From Chloroflexota bacterium (GTDB taxonomy: Bacteria; Chloroflexota; Limnocylindria; P2-11E): a stretch of DNA of 42,183 bases. Shown here in pieces: positions 1 to 6,594 of the stretch; the stretch's first letter is position 1, and each line of letters opens with the position of its first letter. Both the position numbers and the translations under genes were made by a program. The notes beneath the pieces are model-generated. The model saw only the letters and a list, made by a program, of their open reading frames with translations, ran no database searches and was not told the origin of the DNA. Where the stretch lies: assembly GCA_016183435.1 (NCBI GenBank), contig JACPEQ010000042.1, forward strand, positions 1 through 42,183, written 5' to 3'.

Positions 1-13
1 GAGCTCAGCCTCG

Positions 14-42
14 TTGGCCACCGCGGCGTCGTCGACTAGACT
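14..42 (+). promoter_or_regulatory. Promoter of tRNA-Val
   Basis: A -35 element TTGGCC (14-19) and a -10 element TAGACT (37-42) are separated by exactly 17 bp. The predicted start at about 49-52 falls at the first base of the tRNA. This is the only promoter in the window with both boxes recognisable, so it anchors the TAnNcT form of -10 box used for the other promoter calls here. Confidence 0.6.
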
Positions 43-51
43 GATGTCACC

Positions 52-125
52 GGGCACGTAGCTCAGCTGGTTAGAGCACTTGCTTGACATGCAAGAGGTC
101 CCGCGTTCGAGCCGCGGCGTGCCCA
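52..125 (+). tRNA. tRNA-Val (anticodon GAC)
   Basis: A complete cloverleaf can be drawn. The acceptor stem GGGCACG (52-58) pairs with CGTGCCC (118-124), with discriminator A at 125. The anticodon stem CTTGC/GCAAG encloses the loop TTGACAT with anticodon GAC, and the T arm CCGCG/CGCGG encloses TTCGAGC. The bases after the discriminator are CAG, so CCA is not encoded. An accessory region begins immediately downstream. I looked for a repeat of the tRNA 3' end in the next 2 kb as an attachment-site scar and did not see one. Confidence 0.95.
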
Positions 126-135
126 CAGTCGCGCT

Positions 136-226
136 TGTGGATTGGCAGTTCGCGTCCCGTTTGTTGGCAGTTTGCGTCCCGTCTTGACAGTTCCGGTCCC
201 GTCTTTCCATGACGGTCGCATTCCGT
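136..226 (+). repeat. Tandem-like repeats resembling one IS21-family end
   Basis: Three 19-nt near-identical direct repeats beginning TTGGCAGTT or TTGACAGTT and ending TCCCGT lie at 142-160, 164-182 and 184-202. A degenerate fourth copy (ATGACGGTC...TTCCGT) is at 209-226. The spacing is 20-22 nt. The block is preceded by TGTGG at 136. Several short repeats behind a TGT terminus are characteristic of the transposase-binding ends of IS21-type elements (family knowledge). No istA or istB gene is present, so this would be a solo end. The IS21 assignment is inference; the repeats are directly visible. Confidence 0.5.
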
Positions 227-317
227 ACGGCTGAGGCCTGGGGACCGGAGGCGCGCCTGCCGCCCGCGCTCGCTTGTCGCCGGAAGCGCAGAGCGCGGCA
301 CGACGAGCAGTGGCCCG

Positions 318-974
318 CTACCGGCCACGCCGTGCTTTCTTCGCCGTGTGCTCGCCTCGTTGGGTCGCGCCCCGCGGCCGTGGGGCGAACCGAGCGAGGC
401 CATCGTTGACCCGCTCGAGGTCGAATCGCTCCGGATCGAAGTCAGGCCCGAGCCATTCGATGGATCCGTCGTGCTCCGGATGCCGCGGGCTCCGGAGCGC
501 CCTGAGGAGGTCGGCATAGCCGTACGCGCCGCCGCAGTCCTCGGGCGGACAGGCCCGCTCGCCTTCGAGGCATCGCGGTACGGGGAAGCTGACCGTCTCG
601 ACCGGCAGCTCGTCCGCGACCGCGATGAGGTGATCCCAGCTATCGCCGAAGTCGTACTCGTAGACGCACGTTGAGCCGCGCCGCGGCGCGATCTGGTTCA
701 GCGTGATGCGCCGGTAGTCGATCGGGCCCGGCTCGTGCTCCTGATGGGGCTCCGCGAAGACGACGTCGCCGACCTTGAACTGATGAAGGTGGGAGTTGGT
801 CCAGCCCATCACGATCTGGAGGATGACGTGAAGCTGGGGCAGCGTCACATCTTGCGGCACCAGCACCCGGCGCCAGATCGGCGGGTTGATGCCCATGAGG
901 CTGACGCGCAGCTGGAAGACATCGTCGGGTTGCGGGGACCGGAGGCTCCGCGCGGGCTGACTCGCCTTCGTCAT
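318..974 (-). CDS. Plasmid pRiA4b ORF-3 family protein
   Basis: The 218-residue protein matches the pRiA4b ORF-3 / IS1096 TnpR-like family. The family landmarks are all present: an N-terminal FQLRVSLMGINPPIWRR strand, then LPQLHVILQIVMGW, a YEYDFGDSWDH segment near the middle, and the PEDCGGAYGY motif near residue 150. The molecular function of the family is not established, but it is very common on plasmids and near transposons. It starts at ATG 974. The basic, low-complexity C-terminus (about residues 195-218) lies beyond the conserved domain. Its position between an IS21-like end and a toxin-antitoxin pair, next to a tRNA, fits acquisition by transfer. Confidence 0.88.
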   Translation of the reverse strand: MTKASQPARSLRSPQPDDVFQLRVSLMGINPPIWRRVLVPQDVTLPQLHVILQIVMGWTNSHLHQFKVGDVVFAEPHQEHEPGPIDYRRITLNQIAPRRGSTCVYEYDFGDSWDHLIAVADELPVETVSFPVPRCLEGERACPPEDCGGAYGYADLLRALRSPRHPEHDGSIEWLGPDFDPERFDLERVNDGLARFAPRPRGATQRGEHTAKKARRGR

Positions 975-1143
975 CCGGCGCGATCCTACCTCGTGCCGGG
1001 AGAATCGAGGCCTCGAAGGGCCTGAGGACTGCGGGCGAGCGGCCGTTGGATCGGACCCGCCGGCGATGAGCGACGCGTGCGCACCACGCAGTCGGTGGTC
1101 ACGCTCGTCGAAGGCAAGGACCGCGGGCCGAGCTGAGTAGAAA

Positions 1144-1162
1144 TGGTATAGTTTCTATACCA
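1144..1162 (+). promoter_or_regulatory. Palindromic operator and -10 box of brnTA
   Basis: TGGTATAG (1144-1151) and CTATACCA (1155-1162) form a perfect 8-bp inverted repeat around TTT, ending directly before the brnT ATG at 1163. A -10-like TATAGT (1147-1152) lies inside it, so the transcript could start within about 10 nt of the ATG or be leaderless. BrnA-type ribbon-helix-helix antitoxins repress their own operons by binding such palindromes (family knowledge). That this is the operator is inference from position and symmetry. Confidence 0.65.
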
Positions 1163-1432
1163 ATGGAGTTTGACTTCGATCCGGCCAAGAGCGACGCGAA
1201 CAAGGCGAAGCGCGGGATCGACTTCAACGAAGCCACGAAGCTGTGGGAGGATGCGAGCCGGATCGAGATCCCAGCCCGGACAACGGGCGAGCCCCGCTTC
1301 ATGGTCATTGGAAAGATCGGCGGTAGACACTGGTCTGGGGTCATTACCTATCGCGGCGAGAAGACACGCATCGTCTCGGTCCGGCGCTCACGAGGGGAGG
1401 AGGTGGAGTTGTATGAGAGTCAAGGCGAGTAA
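1163..1432 (+). CDS. brnT: BrnT family type II toxin
   Basis: The 89-residue protein has the BrnT pattern: N-terminal FDFDPAKSDANKAKRGIDF (usually 'FEWDxxKxxxNxxKHGIxFxEA'), then RFMVIGKIGGR, ITYRGEKTRIVSVRRS and a C-terminal acidic tail. BrnT proteins are RelE-fold ribonucleases that inhibit translation and are neutralised by BrnA. The ATG abuts a perfect palindrome and no Shine-Dalgarno sequence is visible, which fits leaderless expression. The last 20 nt overlap the start of the antitoxin gene, whose ribosome-binding site lies within this gene. Toxin-first order is normal for this family. Confidence 0.88.
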   Translation: MEFDFDPAKSDANKAKRGIDFNEATKLWEDASRIEIPARTTGEPRFMVIGKIGGRHWSGVITYRGEKTRIVSVRRSRGEEVELYESQGE

Positions 1433-1655
1433 GTTCGACCAGGAGTTCGACCAGGGAAAGGACGTTGCTCGCTACCTGGATGTCTCGAAAGCGCGTCGGC
1501 CCGGGCTGGAGCAGCGCCGGGTCAATGTGGACATCCCGGTATGGATGATCGAGTCGCTCGATCGAGAGGCGGCACGCGTGGGTGTACCACGGCAGTCGCT
1601 GGTCAAGCTCTGGATCGCGGAGCGACTCGAGCGGCTCCGGACAGGAGCCGCGTAA
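1413..1655 (+). CDS. brnA: BrnA family antitoxin (CopG/RHH type)
   Basis: The 80-residue protein starts at ATG 1413, preceded by a strong GGAGGAGG (1396-1403). It has a disordered, charged N-terminus. A ribbon-helix-helix segment follows, with the strand RRVNVDIPVWMIESLDREAARVG and the helix VPRQSLVKLWIAERLERL, typical of BrnA DNA-binding antitoxins. It overlaps brnT by 20 nt, so translation is probably coupled, with its own strong ribosome-binding site favouring excess antitoxin. Together with BrnT it would bind the palindrome at 1144-1162. A longer upstream reading frame exists, but it lies inside brnT and is not needed. Confidence 0.85.
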   Translation: MRVKASKFDQEFDQGKDVARYLDVSKARRPGLEQRRVNVDIPVWMIESLDREAARVGVPRQSLVKLWIAERLERLRTGAA

Positions 1656-1768
1656 GGAGGCGTCCACGATCCGGACGCCCGCGCGATCCGCGGAGGCGAC
1701 GTCAGAATCTAGGCGAACCTCCGTATTCCTCTTGACGCCCTTTGCGGCCGACCCGAGCGTGACGTCGC

Positions 1769-2782
1769 GTGGATCCGAACGTCGTCCTCCCGCTTCTCTC
1801 GTCTCTGACCAGCTTCGCCTTCTTCGCGCTCGTCGGAGCGCAGTGGCTCGCGCGGCGCCGCAGCTTCCAGCTCGTGTGGGCGATCGGGCTCCTGTGGTAC
1901 GGGATCAGCGCCGGGACGGAGTTCCTCGGCGGGGCGTTCGGGTGGAGCGAGCCGCTCTACCGTGCCTGGTACCTGATCGGCGCGTTCTTCGTGGCCGCGT
2001 ATCTCGGGATGGGCACGGTGTATCTGCTCGAGAAGACCCGATTCGGGTACTTCGTCGCTGCGACCCTGCTGCTGGGAGGCCTCTTCGGGCTGTCGATCAG
2101 GGGGCGGTACCCCGACGCGGGGGCGCTCGCGACGTCGGTGATCCTCTTCTCCGTGGTGGCGGCCGCGCTCGTCGCCGTGACGACGTGGCGGCGCCGCGAG
2201 TGGTCCGGCCACGTGACGATGCTCGTGCTCGCGCTCGGCTCGTTCGGTGTGGCCTGGCTCACGCTCACCGCCGAGGTGGCGGCCCCCGGTTTTGCCCTGG
2301 ACCCGGTCACGCACGTTCCGCTTGGCAGCGCGATCCCCGGCGAGGTCCGGGTCCTCGCCGCCCCGTTCAACATCGCGGGCGCCGCGGCGCTCGTGTTCGG
2401 CGCGCTGTTCTCGGCCTACGTGTTCATGCCGAAGCGCAAGGTGCTGCGCGGCCGGGAGCTGCCGCCCGTGGTCGCGCAGCTGTACGGCCTCGTCGCGGTG
2501 ACGGTGAACTTCCTCGCGTCGCTGCCCCTCGCGTGGAGCGCACTCATGCGCGGCGAGCTGCACTCCCGCGTCCCCTCGACGATGCTCATCGCGCTGGGCG
2601 GGTTCATCCCGGGCATCACGAGCGGTCTGAATCGCTTCGGGATCACCTGGGCCTTCTACCTCGGCGAGCTGCTGGGAGTGCTCCTCATCTTCATCGGCTT
2701 CCTCGTCAGCACCGAGGTCTTCGCGTCGCGGATCGACCTCGGCCGCGTCGTGGTCCTCGACCGCACCTCGCCCGTCGCCTGA
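1769..2782 (+). CDS. Polytopic membrane protein of unknown function
   Basis: This 337-residue protein starts at GTG 1769. About eight to nine hydrophobic segments can be seen, for example LLSSLTSFAFFALVGA, FVVAAYLGMGTVYLL, the stretch around ATSVILFSVVAAALVAV, MLVLALGSFGVAWL, AALVFGALFSAYVFM, and a C-terminal helix LLGVLLIFIGFLVS. Loops between them carry arginine-rich positions. I do not recognise a family or catalytic motif. It sits between brnTA and the T-box leader of thrS and is probably a single-gene unit. Codon usage looks like that of the surrounding chromosome, so it may mark the end of the accessory patch. Confidence 0.7.
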   Translation: MDPNVVLPLLSSLTSFAFFALVGAQWLARRRSFQLVWAIGLLWYGISAGTEFLGGAFGWSEPLYRAWYLIGAFFVAAYLGMGTVYLLEKTRFGYFVAATLLLGGLFGLSIRGRYPDAGALATSVILFSVVAAALVAVTTWRRREWSGHVTMLVLALGSFGVAWLTLTAEVAAPGFALDPVTHVPLGSAIPGEVRVLAAPFNIAGAAALVFGALFSAYVFMPKRKVLRGRELPPVVAQLYGLVAVTVNFLASLPLAWSALMRGELHSRVPSTMLIALGGFIPGITSGLNRFGITWAFYLGELLGVLLIFIGFLVSTEVFASRIDLGRVVVLDRTSPVA

Positions 2783-2834
2783 TCGGCGTATCCTTCCGAT
2801 CGCGCGACGACGCGGACCGCACCCTCCATCCGAC

Positions 2835-3014
2835 GCCGTACAGAGAGCCTCGACCGATGAGACGAGGCCGGTAGCGACGGAGGGATACCGCCGCTGAGCG
2901 TTGTGGGCCGGCCCCGTACAGCCGACGAGAGCGCTGTCTGGCATTCCGGGCAGAAACTGGGTGGGACCGCGAGCGACCGCCTCGTCCCAGTAGACGAAGC
3001 GGTCGCTGTGTTTT
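2835..3014 (+). promoter_or_regulatory. T-box riboswitch leader of thrS
   Basis: The T-box signature TGGGTGGGACCGCG (2958-2971, preceded by AAAC) is a near-perfect match to the universal GGGTGGNACCGCG motif. It is followed by a CGTCCCAG segment (2983-2990) that pairs with CTGGG (2957-2961) to build the antiterminator. This competes with the terminator at 2972-3014. The adjoining gene is thrS, so the expected specifier is a Thr codon. An ACC at 2887-2889, in the 3' half of the presumed stem I, is a candidate. The 5' boundary is approximate; a TATCCT -10-like box at 2789-2794 would start the RNA near 2801. In this class, uncharged tRNA-Thr stabilises the antiterminator and switches thrS on. Confidence 0.85.
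2972..3014 (+). terminator. Regulated intrinsic terminator of the thrS T-box
   Basis: AGCGACCGC (2972-2980) pairs perfectly with GCGGTCGCT (2999-3007). An inner TCGTC/GACGA stem and a loop of about six nt extend the hairpin, and the U-rich tract TGTGTTTT (3007-3014) follows. The 5' arm lies directly after the T-box motif, so antiterminator and terminator are mutually exclusive. The thrS Shine-Dalgarno GGAGGT is at 3015-3020, so only read-through transcripts carry it. Confidence 0.85.
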
Positions 3015-3026
3015 GGAGGTTCCGCG

Positions 3027-4877
3027 ATGGCGAAGCAGCTCGGACGCAGACCGGACCACGGCGCGGAGGATCCGCTCCACCCGCTGCGGCATTCCGCCGC
3101 GCACGTGATGGCTGGAGCGGTCATGGACCTGTTCCCCGGGACGAAGCTCGGGATCGGTCCCGCGGTGAAGGACGGCTTCTACTACGACCTCGCCCTCCCG
3201 CGCGCGCTCGCGCCCGACGACCTGCCGCGCATCGAGGAGCGCATGCGCGAGGTCGTGAAGGCCAACGTGCCGTTCGAACGCAAGCAGATGTCCCGCGACG
3301 AAGGCATCCGCTTCTTCACGGAGCACGGGCAGGACTTCAAGGTCGACCTCATCCGGAGCTTCGACAGGGCCGAGGGCGCGGAGGACGACTCCGTCGGCAT
3401 CTACCAGCACGGGAGCTTCGTCGATCTCTGCAAGGGGCCGCACGTCCAGCGGACCGGCGACATCACGGCGTTCAAGCTCATGTCCATCGCGGGCGCGTAC
3501 TGGCGCGGCGACGAGACGAAGCCACAGCTGACGCGCATCTACGGCACGGTCTGGTCGTCCCAGAAGGATCTCGACGCCTACCTCGAGAAGCTGAAGGAGA
3601 TCGAGCGGCGCGACCACCGCGCGCTCGGGCGTGATCTCGAGCTGTTCCGCATCGACGACGAGCTCGGGAGCGGGCTCGTGCTGTGGCTACCCAACCTCTC
3701 GGTGGTACGAGAGGAGCTCGAGACGTGGTGGCGCAGGGTCCATCACGAGCGCGGCTACACGCTCGTCTACACGCCGCACATCGCTCACGAGAAGACGTAC
3801 CAGCGGTCGGGCCACCTGGAGAAGTACGGCGAGAACATGTACGGGCCGCTCGCGCTCGACGAGGGCACCCAGAACTTCTGGATCAAGCCCATGAACTGCC
3901 CGGGCCACATCAAGGTCTTCCAGTCGAAGGTCCGGTCCTACCGCGAGCTGCCGCTGCGCATCGGCGAGCTCGGGACGGTCTACCGCTACGAGCGCGGCGG
4001 CACGCTGCACGGCATGCAGCGCGTGCGCGGCTTCACGCAGGACGACAGCCACATCTTCTGCACGTGGCAGCAGGCGCAGGAGGAGATCGGGAAGGTCTTC
4101 GACCTGGCGATGGAGTTCATGCGGCTCTTCGGCTACTCGGACCCCGTCATCTACCTCTCCACGCGGCCCGAGCGGCGCCTCGGGACCGACGAGATGTGGG
4201 ACAGGGCGGAGAACGCGCTGCGCGAGGCCCTCGGCGTCCGCGAGGTGCCGTACAGGATCGACGAAGGCGGCGGCGTCTTCTACGCGCCGAAGATCGACGT
4301 CAAGGTCATGGACGCCATCGGACGCGAGTGGCAGGGCCCGACGATCCAGATCGACCTGAACCTGCCCGAGCGCTTCGACGTGACGTTCGTCAACGACAGG
4401 GGCGAGCGCGAGCGCGCGGTCATGGTCCACCGCGTCCTCTTCGGCAGCCTCGAGCGATCCGTCGCGGGGCTCATCGAGCACTACGCCGGCAACTTCCCGC
4501 TGTGGCTCGCGTGGGAACAGGTCGCGATCGTCCCGGTCCGGGAGGACGGCATGGAGTACGCGCGCCGTGTCGCGGCCGAGCTCCGCGCGCCTGGGATCCG
4601 CGTGCATCTCGATGAACCGCCGCTGGCGGACATGCGCGAGCGCATCCGCGAGGCACAGCACCGCCGCGCGGGCTACATCCTCGTCGTCGGCGCGAAGGAG
4701 GCGGAGGGCGAGACGGTGTCCGTGCGTCCGCGTGGCGCGGCGAAGGGCCAGGAGGAGCGCGGCGTGAAGCTCGCCGACTTCGTCACGCGCGTCGTGCGCG
4801 AGCGCGATGAGCAGGCCCTTCCCGGGGACTTCAAGCCCGGTGACGAGGGGCCGAGCGTGGCGGCGTCCCTGGAGTGA
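3027..4877 (+). CDS. thrS: Threonyl-tRNA synthetase, lacking the TGS domain
   Basis: This class II synthetase charges tRNA-Thr. The 616-residue protein begins at ATG 3027 after GGAGGT with 6-nt spacing. The editing domain starts almost at once, with LRHSAAHVMAGAV carrying the HxxxH motif (about residues 22-26) and GSFVDLCKGPHV. The catalytic core has NFWIKPMNCPGH with the zinc cysteine, motif 2 GELGTVYRYERGGTLHGMQRVRGF, and motif 3 HRVLFGSLERSVAGLIEHY. A C-terminal anticodon-binding domain starts near PLWLAWEQVAIVPV. Most bacterial ThrRS carry about 60 extra N-terminal residues (TGS domain), which are absent here. Expression is controlled by the T-box leader upstream. Confidence 0.96.
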   Translation: MAKQLGRRPDHGAEDPLHPLRHSAAHVMAGAVMDLFPGTKLGIGPAVKDGFYYDLALPRALAPDDLPRIEERMREVVKANVPFERKQMSRDEGIRFFTEHGQDFKVDLIRSFDRAEGAEDDSVGIYQHGSFVDLCKGPHVQRTGDITAFKLMSIAGAYWRGDETKPQLTRIYGTVWSSQKDLDAYLEKLKEIERRDHRALGRDLELFRIDDELGSGLVLWLPNLSVVREELETWWRRVHHERGYTLVYTPHIAHEKTYQRSGHLEKYGENMYGPLALDEGTQNFWIKPMNCPGHIKVFQSKVRSYRELPLRIGELGTVYRYERGGTLHGMQRVRGFTQDDSHIFCTWQQAQEEIGKVFDLAMEFMRLFGYSDPVIYLSTRPERRLGTDEMWDRAENALREALGVREVPYRIDEGGGVFYAPKIDVKVMDAIGREWQGPTIQIDLNLPERFDVTFVNDRGERERAVMVHRVLFGSLERSVAGLIEHYAGNFPLWLAWEQVAIVPVREDGMEYARRVAAELRAPGIRVHLDEPPLADMRERIREAQHRRAGYILVVGAKEAEGETVSVRPRGAAKGQEERGVKLADFVTRVVRERDEQALPGDFKPGDEGPSVAASLE

Positions 4878-5354
4878 CCGCGGCGGTCGACACGAGTCCG
4901 GTCCTCGTCGGCCAGCGCGTCCAGCTCCGGCCGGCGCGCGACGACGACGCGCCCCACTTCATGCGTTGGGCTGGATCACGCGCCGCGCGAGCGACGGCAC
5001 GGCGCTCGGCACGACCCGACTCGGCGCGATCGACCGAGCGGACCGCTCGGTCGAGATCGGCTGGACGATGCTCGGACCCGAGGGCCGGGGGACCGCGGCG
5101 AACACCGAGGCGAAGTACCTGCAGCTGCGCCACGCCTTCGAGGATCTGGCGCCCTCCGCGTATGGCTGAAGACCGACGCGTTGAACGAACGGTCGCAGCG
5201 GGCGATCGAGCGGATCGGCGCCAGGCTGGAGGGGGTCATCCGCAACGAGCGCATCGTCCGGGACGGGCGCGTGCGCGACGCCCGCTACTACTCCTTCGTC
5301 GACCGCGACTGGCCCGAGGCGAAGCGCCGTCTGGAGCGCCTTCTCGAGCGGTGA
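4874..5354 (+). pseudogene. Decayed GNAT (RimJ/RimL-type) N-acetyltransferase
   Basis: Pieces of one acetyltransferase appear in three reading frames. A GTG overlapping the thrS stop as GTGA begins VLVGQRVQLRPARDDDAPHF. After about 4970 another frame continues WITRRASDGTALGTTRLGAID, then VEIGWTMLGPEGRGTAANTEAK, up to HAFEDLAP. After about 5150 a third frame gives RVWLKTDALNERSQRAIERIG and ends YYSFVDRDWPEAKRRLERLLER at TGA 5352-5354. Compared with intact family members, about 35 residues are missing at the first junction, and a single-base shift breaks the second. The gene was probably once coupled to thrS. It is unlikely to make an active enzyme unless the sequence has errors. Confidence 0.8.
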
Positions 5355-5390
5355 GGACGTCGCCCATGGCGGGCCCGGCATCTCGGCTGC

Positions 5391-5396
5391 TAGACT
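5391..5396 (+). promoter_or_regulatory. Candidate -10 box of the infC operon
   Basis: TAGACT at 5391-5396 is identical to the -10 box of the tRNA-Val promoter. It would start a leader of about 55-60 nt before infC. No convincing -35 hexamer lies 16-18 bp upstream. Confidence 0.4.
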
Positions 5397-5459
5397 TCTC
5401 GCAGTTGAAGTCCCTCACTGCGGAGCCGCTCTGAGCCGCTACACGAAGGGCGTGGCCTC

Positions 5460-6224
5460 ATAGCCGAGCTCCGGGTCAACGACCAGATCCGCGTCCCCAC
5501 CGTGCGCCTCGTCGGCGTCGACGGTCAGCAGCTTGGCGTCGTCCCGACGCCGCGCGCGCTCGCGCTCGCCCAGAGCGAGGGCTATGACCTGATCGAGGTG
5601 GCCCCCGCGGCCGTCCCGCCCGTCTGCAGGATCGGTGACTTCGGCAAGCTGCGGTATGAGAACCAGCAGCGCGAGCGCGAAGCCAAGAAGAAGCAGAAGA
5701 CGATCACGTGGAAAGAGGTCCGCATCGCTCCGAAGATCGACGAGCACGACCTCGAGACGAAGATCAAGACGGCGGCTCGACTGCTCGGCCACGGCGACAA
5801 GCTGAAGCTCGTCGTCCGCTTCCGCGGGCGAGAGCTCGCGCACCCGGATCGCGGCCGTGTCCTCCTCATGCAGATGGCCGATCGCCTGAAGGACGTGGCT
5901 GCCATCGAGCGGGCGCCGCTCCTCGAAGGCCGCCAGATGATCATGGTCATGAACCCGGTGCGTCCGGGCCAGGCTCAGCCCGCGCCGCTCGTGGGACCCG
6001 CCCGACCGGCGGCCAGCGCACCGCAGCCCGCCACGGCACCGGCGGCCCGCCCCGCCGCACCTCAAGTAGCGCCGCGTCCGGCGACGGCGCCTCCGCCCGC
6101 TCGCCCGGCGGCGTCCGCGCCCACCGCCGCGGCCCCGCGCGTCCCCGCGGCCGCACCGCGGCCGGCAGCACCTCCTCGTCCGGCTGCGCGCCCTGCGGCC
6201 GCTCGTACGCAGCGGCCCGCCTGA
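5460..6224 (+). CDS. infC: Translation initiation factor IF-3 with Ala/Pro-rich tail
   Basis: IF-3 binds the 30S subunit and proofreads start-codon/initiator tRNA pairing. The conserved N-terminus [22 protein letters not shown] runs upstream of the first GTG (5502). Reading back, the in-frame candidates before the stop at 5406 are ATA 5460 and CTG 5418. ATA has AAGGG (5446-5450) 9 nt upstream and gives the usual N-terminal length. Non-canonical AUU/AUA/AUC starts are classic for infC and allow autoregulation (established for E. coli AUU). The linker and C-domain are normal ([32 protein letters not shown]). After about residue 167 comes a tail of roughly 87 residues, almost all Ala, Pro and Arg, unusual for a family of about 180 residues. 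It heads the rpmI-rplT-pheST group. Confidence 0.93.
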   Translation: MAELRVNDQIRVPTVRLVGVDGQQLGVVPTPRALALAQSEGYDLIEVAPAAVPPVCRIGDFGKLRYENQQREREAKKKQKTITWKEVRIAPKIDEHDLETKIKTAARLLGHGDKLKLVVRFRGRELAHPDRGRVLLMQMADRLKDVAAIERAPLLEGRQMIMVMNPVRPGQAQPAPLVGPARPAASAPQPATAPAARPAAPQVAPRPATAPPPARPAASAPTAAAPRVPAAAPRPAAPPRPAARPAAARTQRPA

Positions 6225-6234
6225 CCAGTACCGG

Positions 6235-6240
6235 TACACT
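6235..6240 (+). promoter_or_regulatory. Candidate -10 box upstream of rpmI
   Basis: TACACT at 6235-6240 lies just after the infC stop and overlaps a 10-bp palindrome GTACCGGTAC (6228-6237). The same hexamer precedes rpsO (35455-35460). It would produce a leader of about 135 nt carrying two dispersed repeats. No clear -35 box is visible. Confidence 0.35.
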
Positions 6241-6254
6241 GAGCATCCCCACAG

Positions 6255-6296
6255 CGTCCCCCGGGCGCGCAGACCGCGGCGCCGCAGCGACGAGGT
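6255..6296 (+). repeat. 42-nt dispersed repeat, copy 1 (rpmI leader)
   Basis: The 42 nt from CGTCCCCCGGG to GCAGCGACGAGGT match 17186-17227 inside mutS2 with a single mismatch (C versus A). GGCGC and GCGCC within it can form a short hairpin. This copy is non-coding, in the infC-rpmI spacer. Confidence 0.85.
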
Positions 6297-6329
6297 GGAC
6301 CGCGTGCTTTCGCGCGCGCTGAGCGCCAG

Positions 6330-6367
6330 CGGCCAGAGGCGGCGCCCGGAGGGCGACCGCCGAGAAG
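6330..6367 (+). repeat. 38-nt hairpin repeat, copy 1 (before rpmI)
   Basis: This matches 35411-35448 (before rpsO) at 34 of 38 positions. Both copies fold the same way: outer stem GGCGG/CCGCC, inner stem CGCC/GGCG, one bulged A on the 3' side and a 5-nt loop (CGGAG here, TGAAA there). Three of the four differences lie in the loop and none in the stem. It ends 14 nt before the rpmI ATG. It could be a regulatory RNA structure, a dispersed palindrome, or both. Confidence 0.8.
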
Positions 6368-6381
6368 AGGAAAGCGAAGAG

Positions 6382-6579
6382 ATGCCGAAGATCAAGTCAC
6401 ACAGCGGCGCGAAGAAGCGGTTCGAGGTGACCGGCACAGGCAAGCTGCGCCGCGCGAAGGCGTACAAAGGCCACCTCAACCAGCACAAGGATCCCGCGCG
6501 CAGGCGTCGTCACCAGGGCAAGGGCCTCGTCGCCAAGGGTGACATCGGTATCGTGCGGAAGCTCCTCCCGCACCTCTAA
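6382..6579 (+). CDS. rpmI: 50S ribosomal protein L35
   Basis: The 65-residue basic protein begins [24 protein letters not shown] and ends RKLLPHL, diagnostic of L35. The ATG at 6382 is preceded by a purine-rich AGAGGAAAG stretch. It lies in the standard infC-rpmI-rplT order and its TAA stop overlaps the Shine-Dalgarno of rplT (TAAGGAGA). In many bacteria this operon is feedback-controlled through the leader. Here the leader holds two dispersed repeats, one a stable hairpin. Confidence 0.97.
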   Translation: MPKIKSHSGAKKRFEVTGTGKLRRAKAYKGHLNQHKDPARRRRHQGKGLVAKGDIGIVRKLLPHL

Positions 6580-6594
6580 GGAGAAGACCGTCAG

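Noticed and set aside
52-125. The tRNA 3' end as an integration attachment site
   Set aside because: No second copy of the 3' end was found downstream and no integrase is present.
975-1143. A gene fragment between the pRiA4b protein and brnT (frame reading RTTQSVVTLVEGKDRGPS before a stop)
   Set aside because: Too short and without a recognisable family; it may be chance in high-GC DNA.
5502-6224. GTG 5502 as the start of infC
   Set aside because: It would remove the conserved RVNDQIR N-terminus and has no ribosome-binding site.
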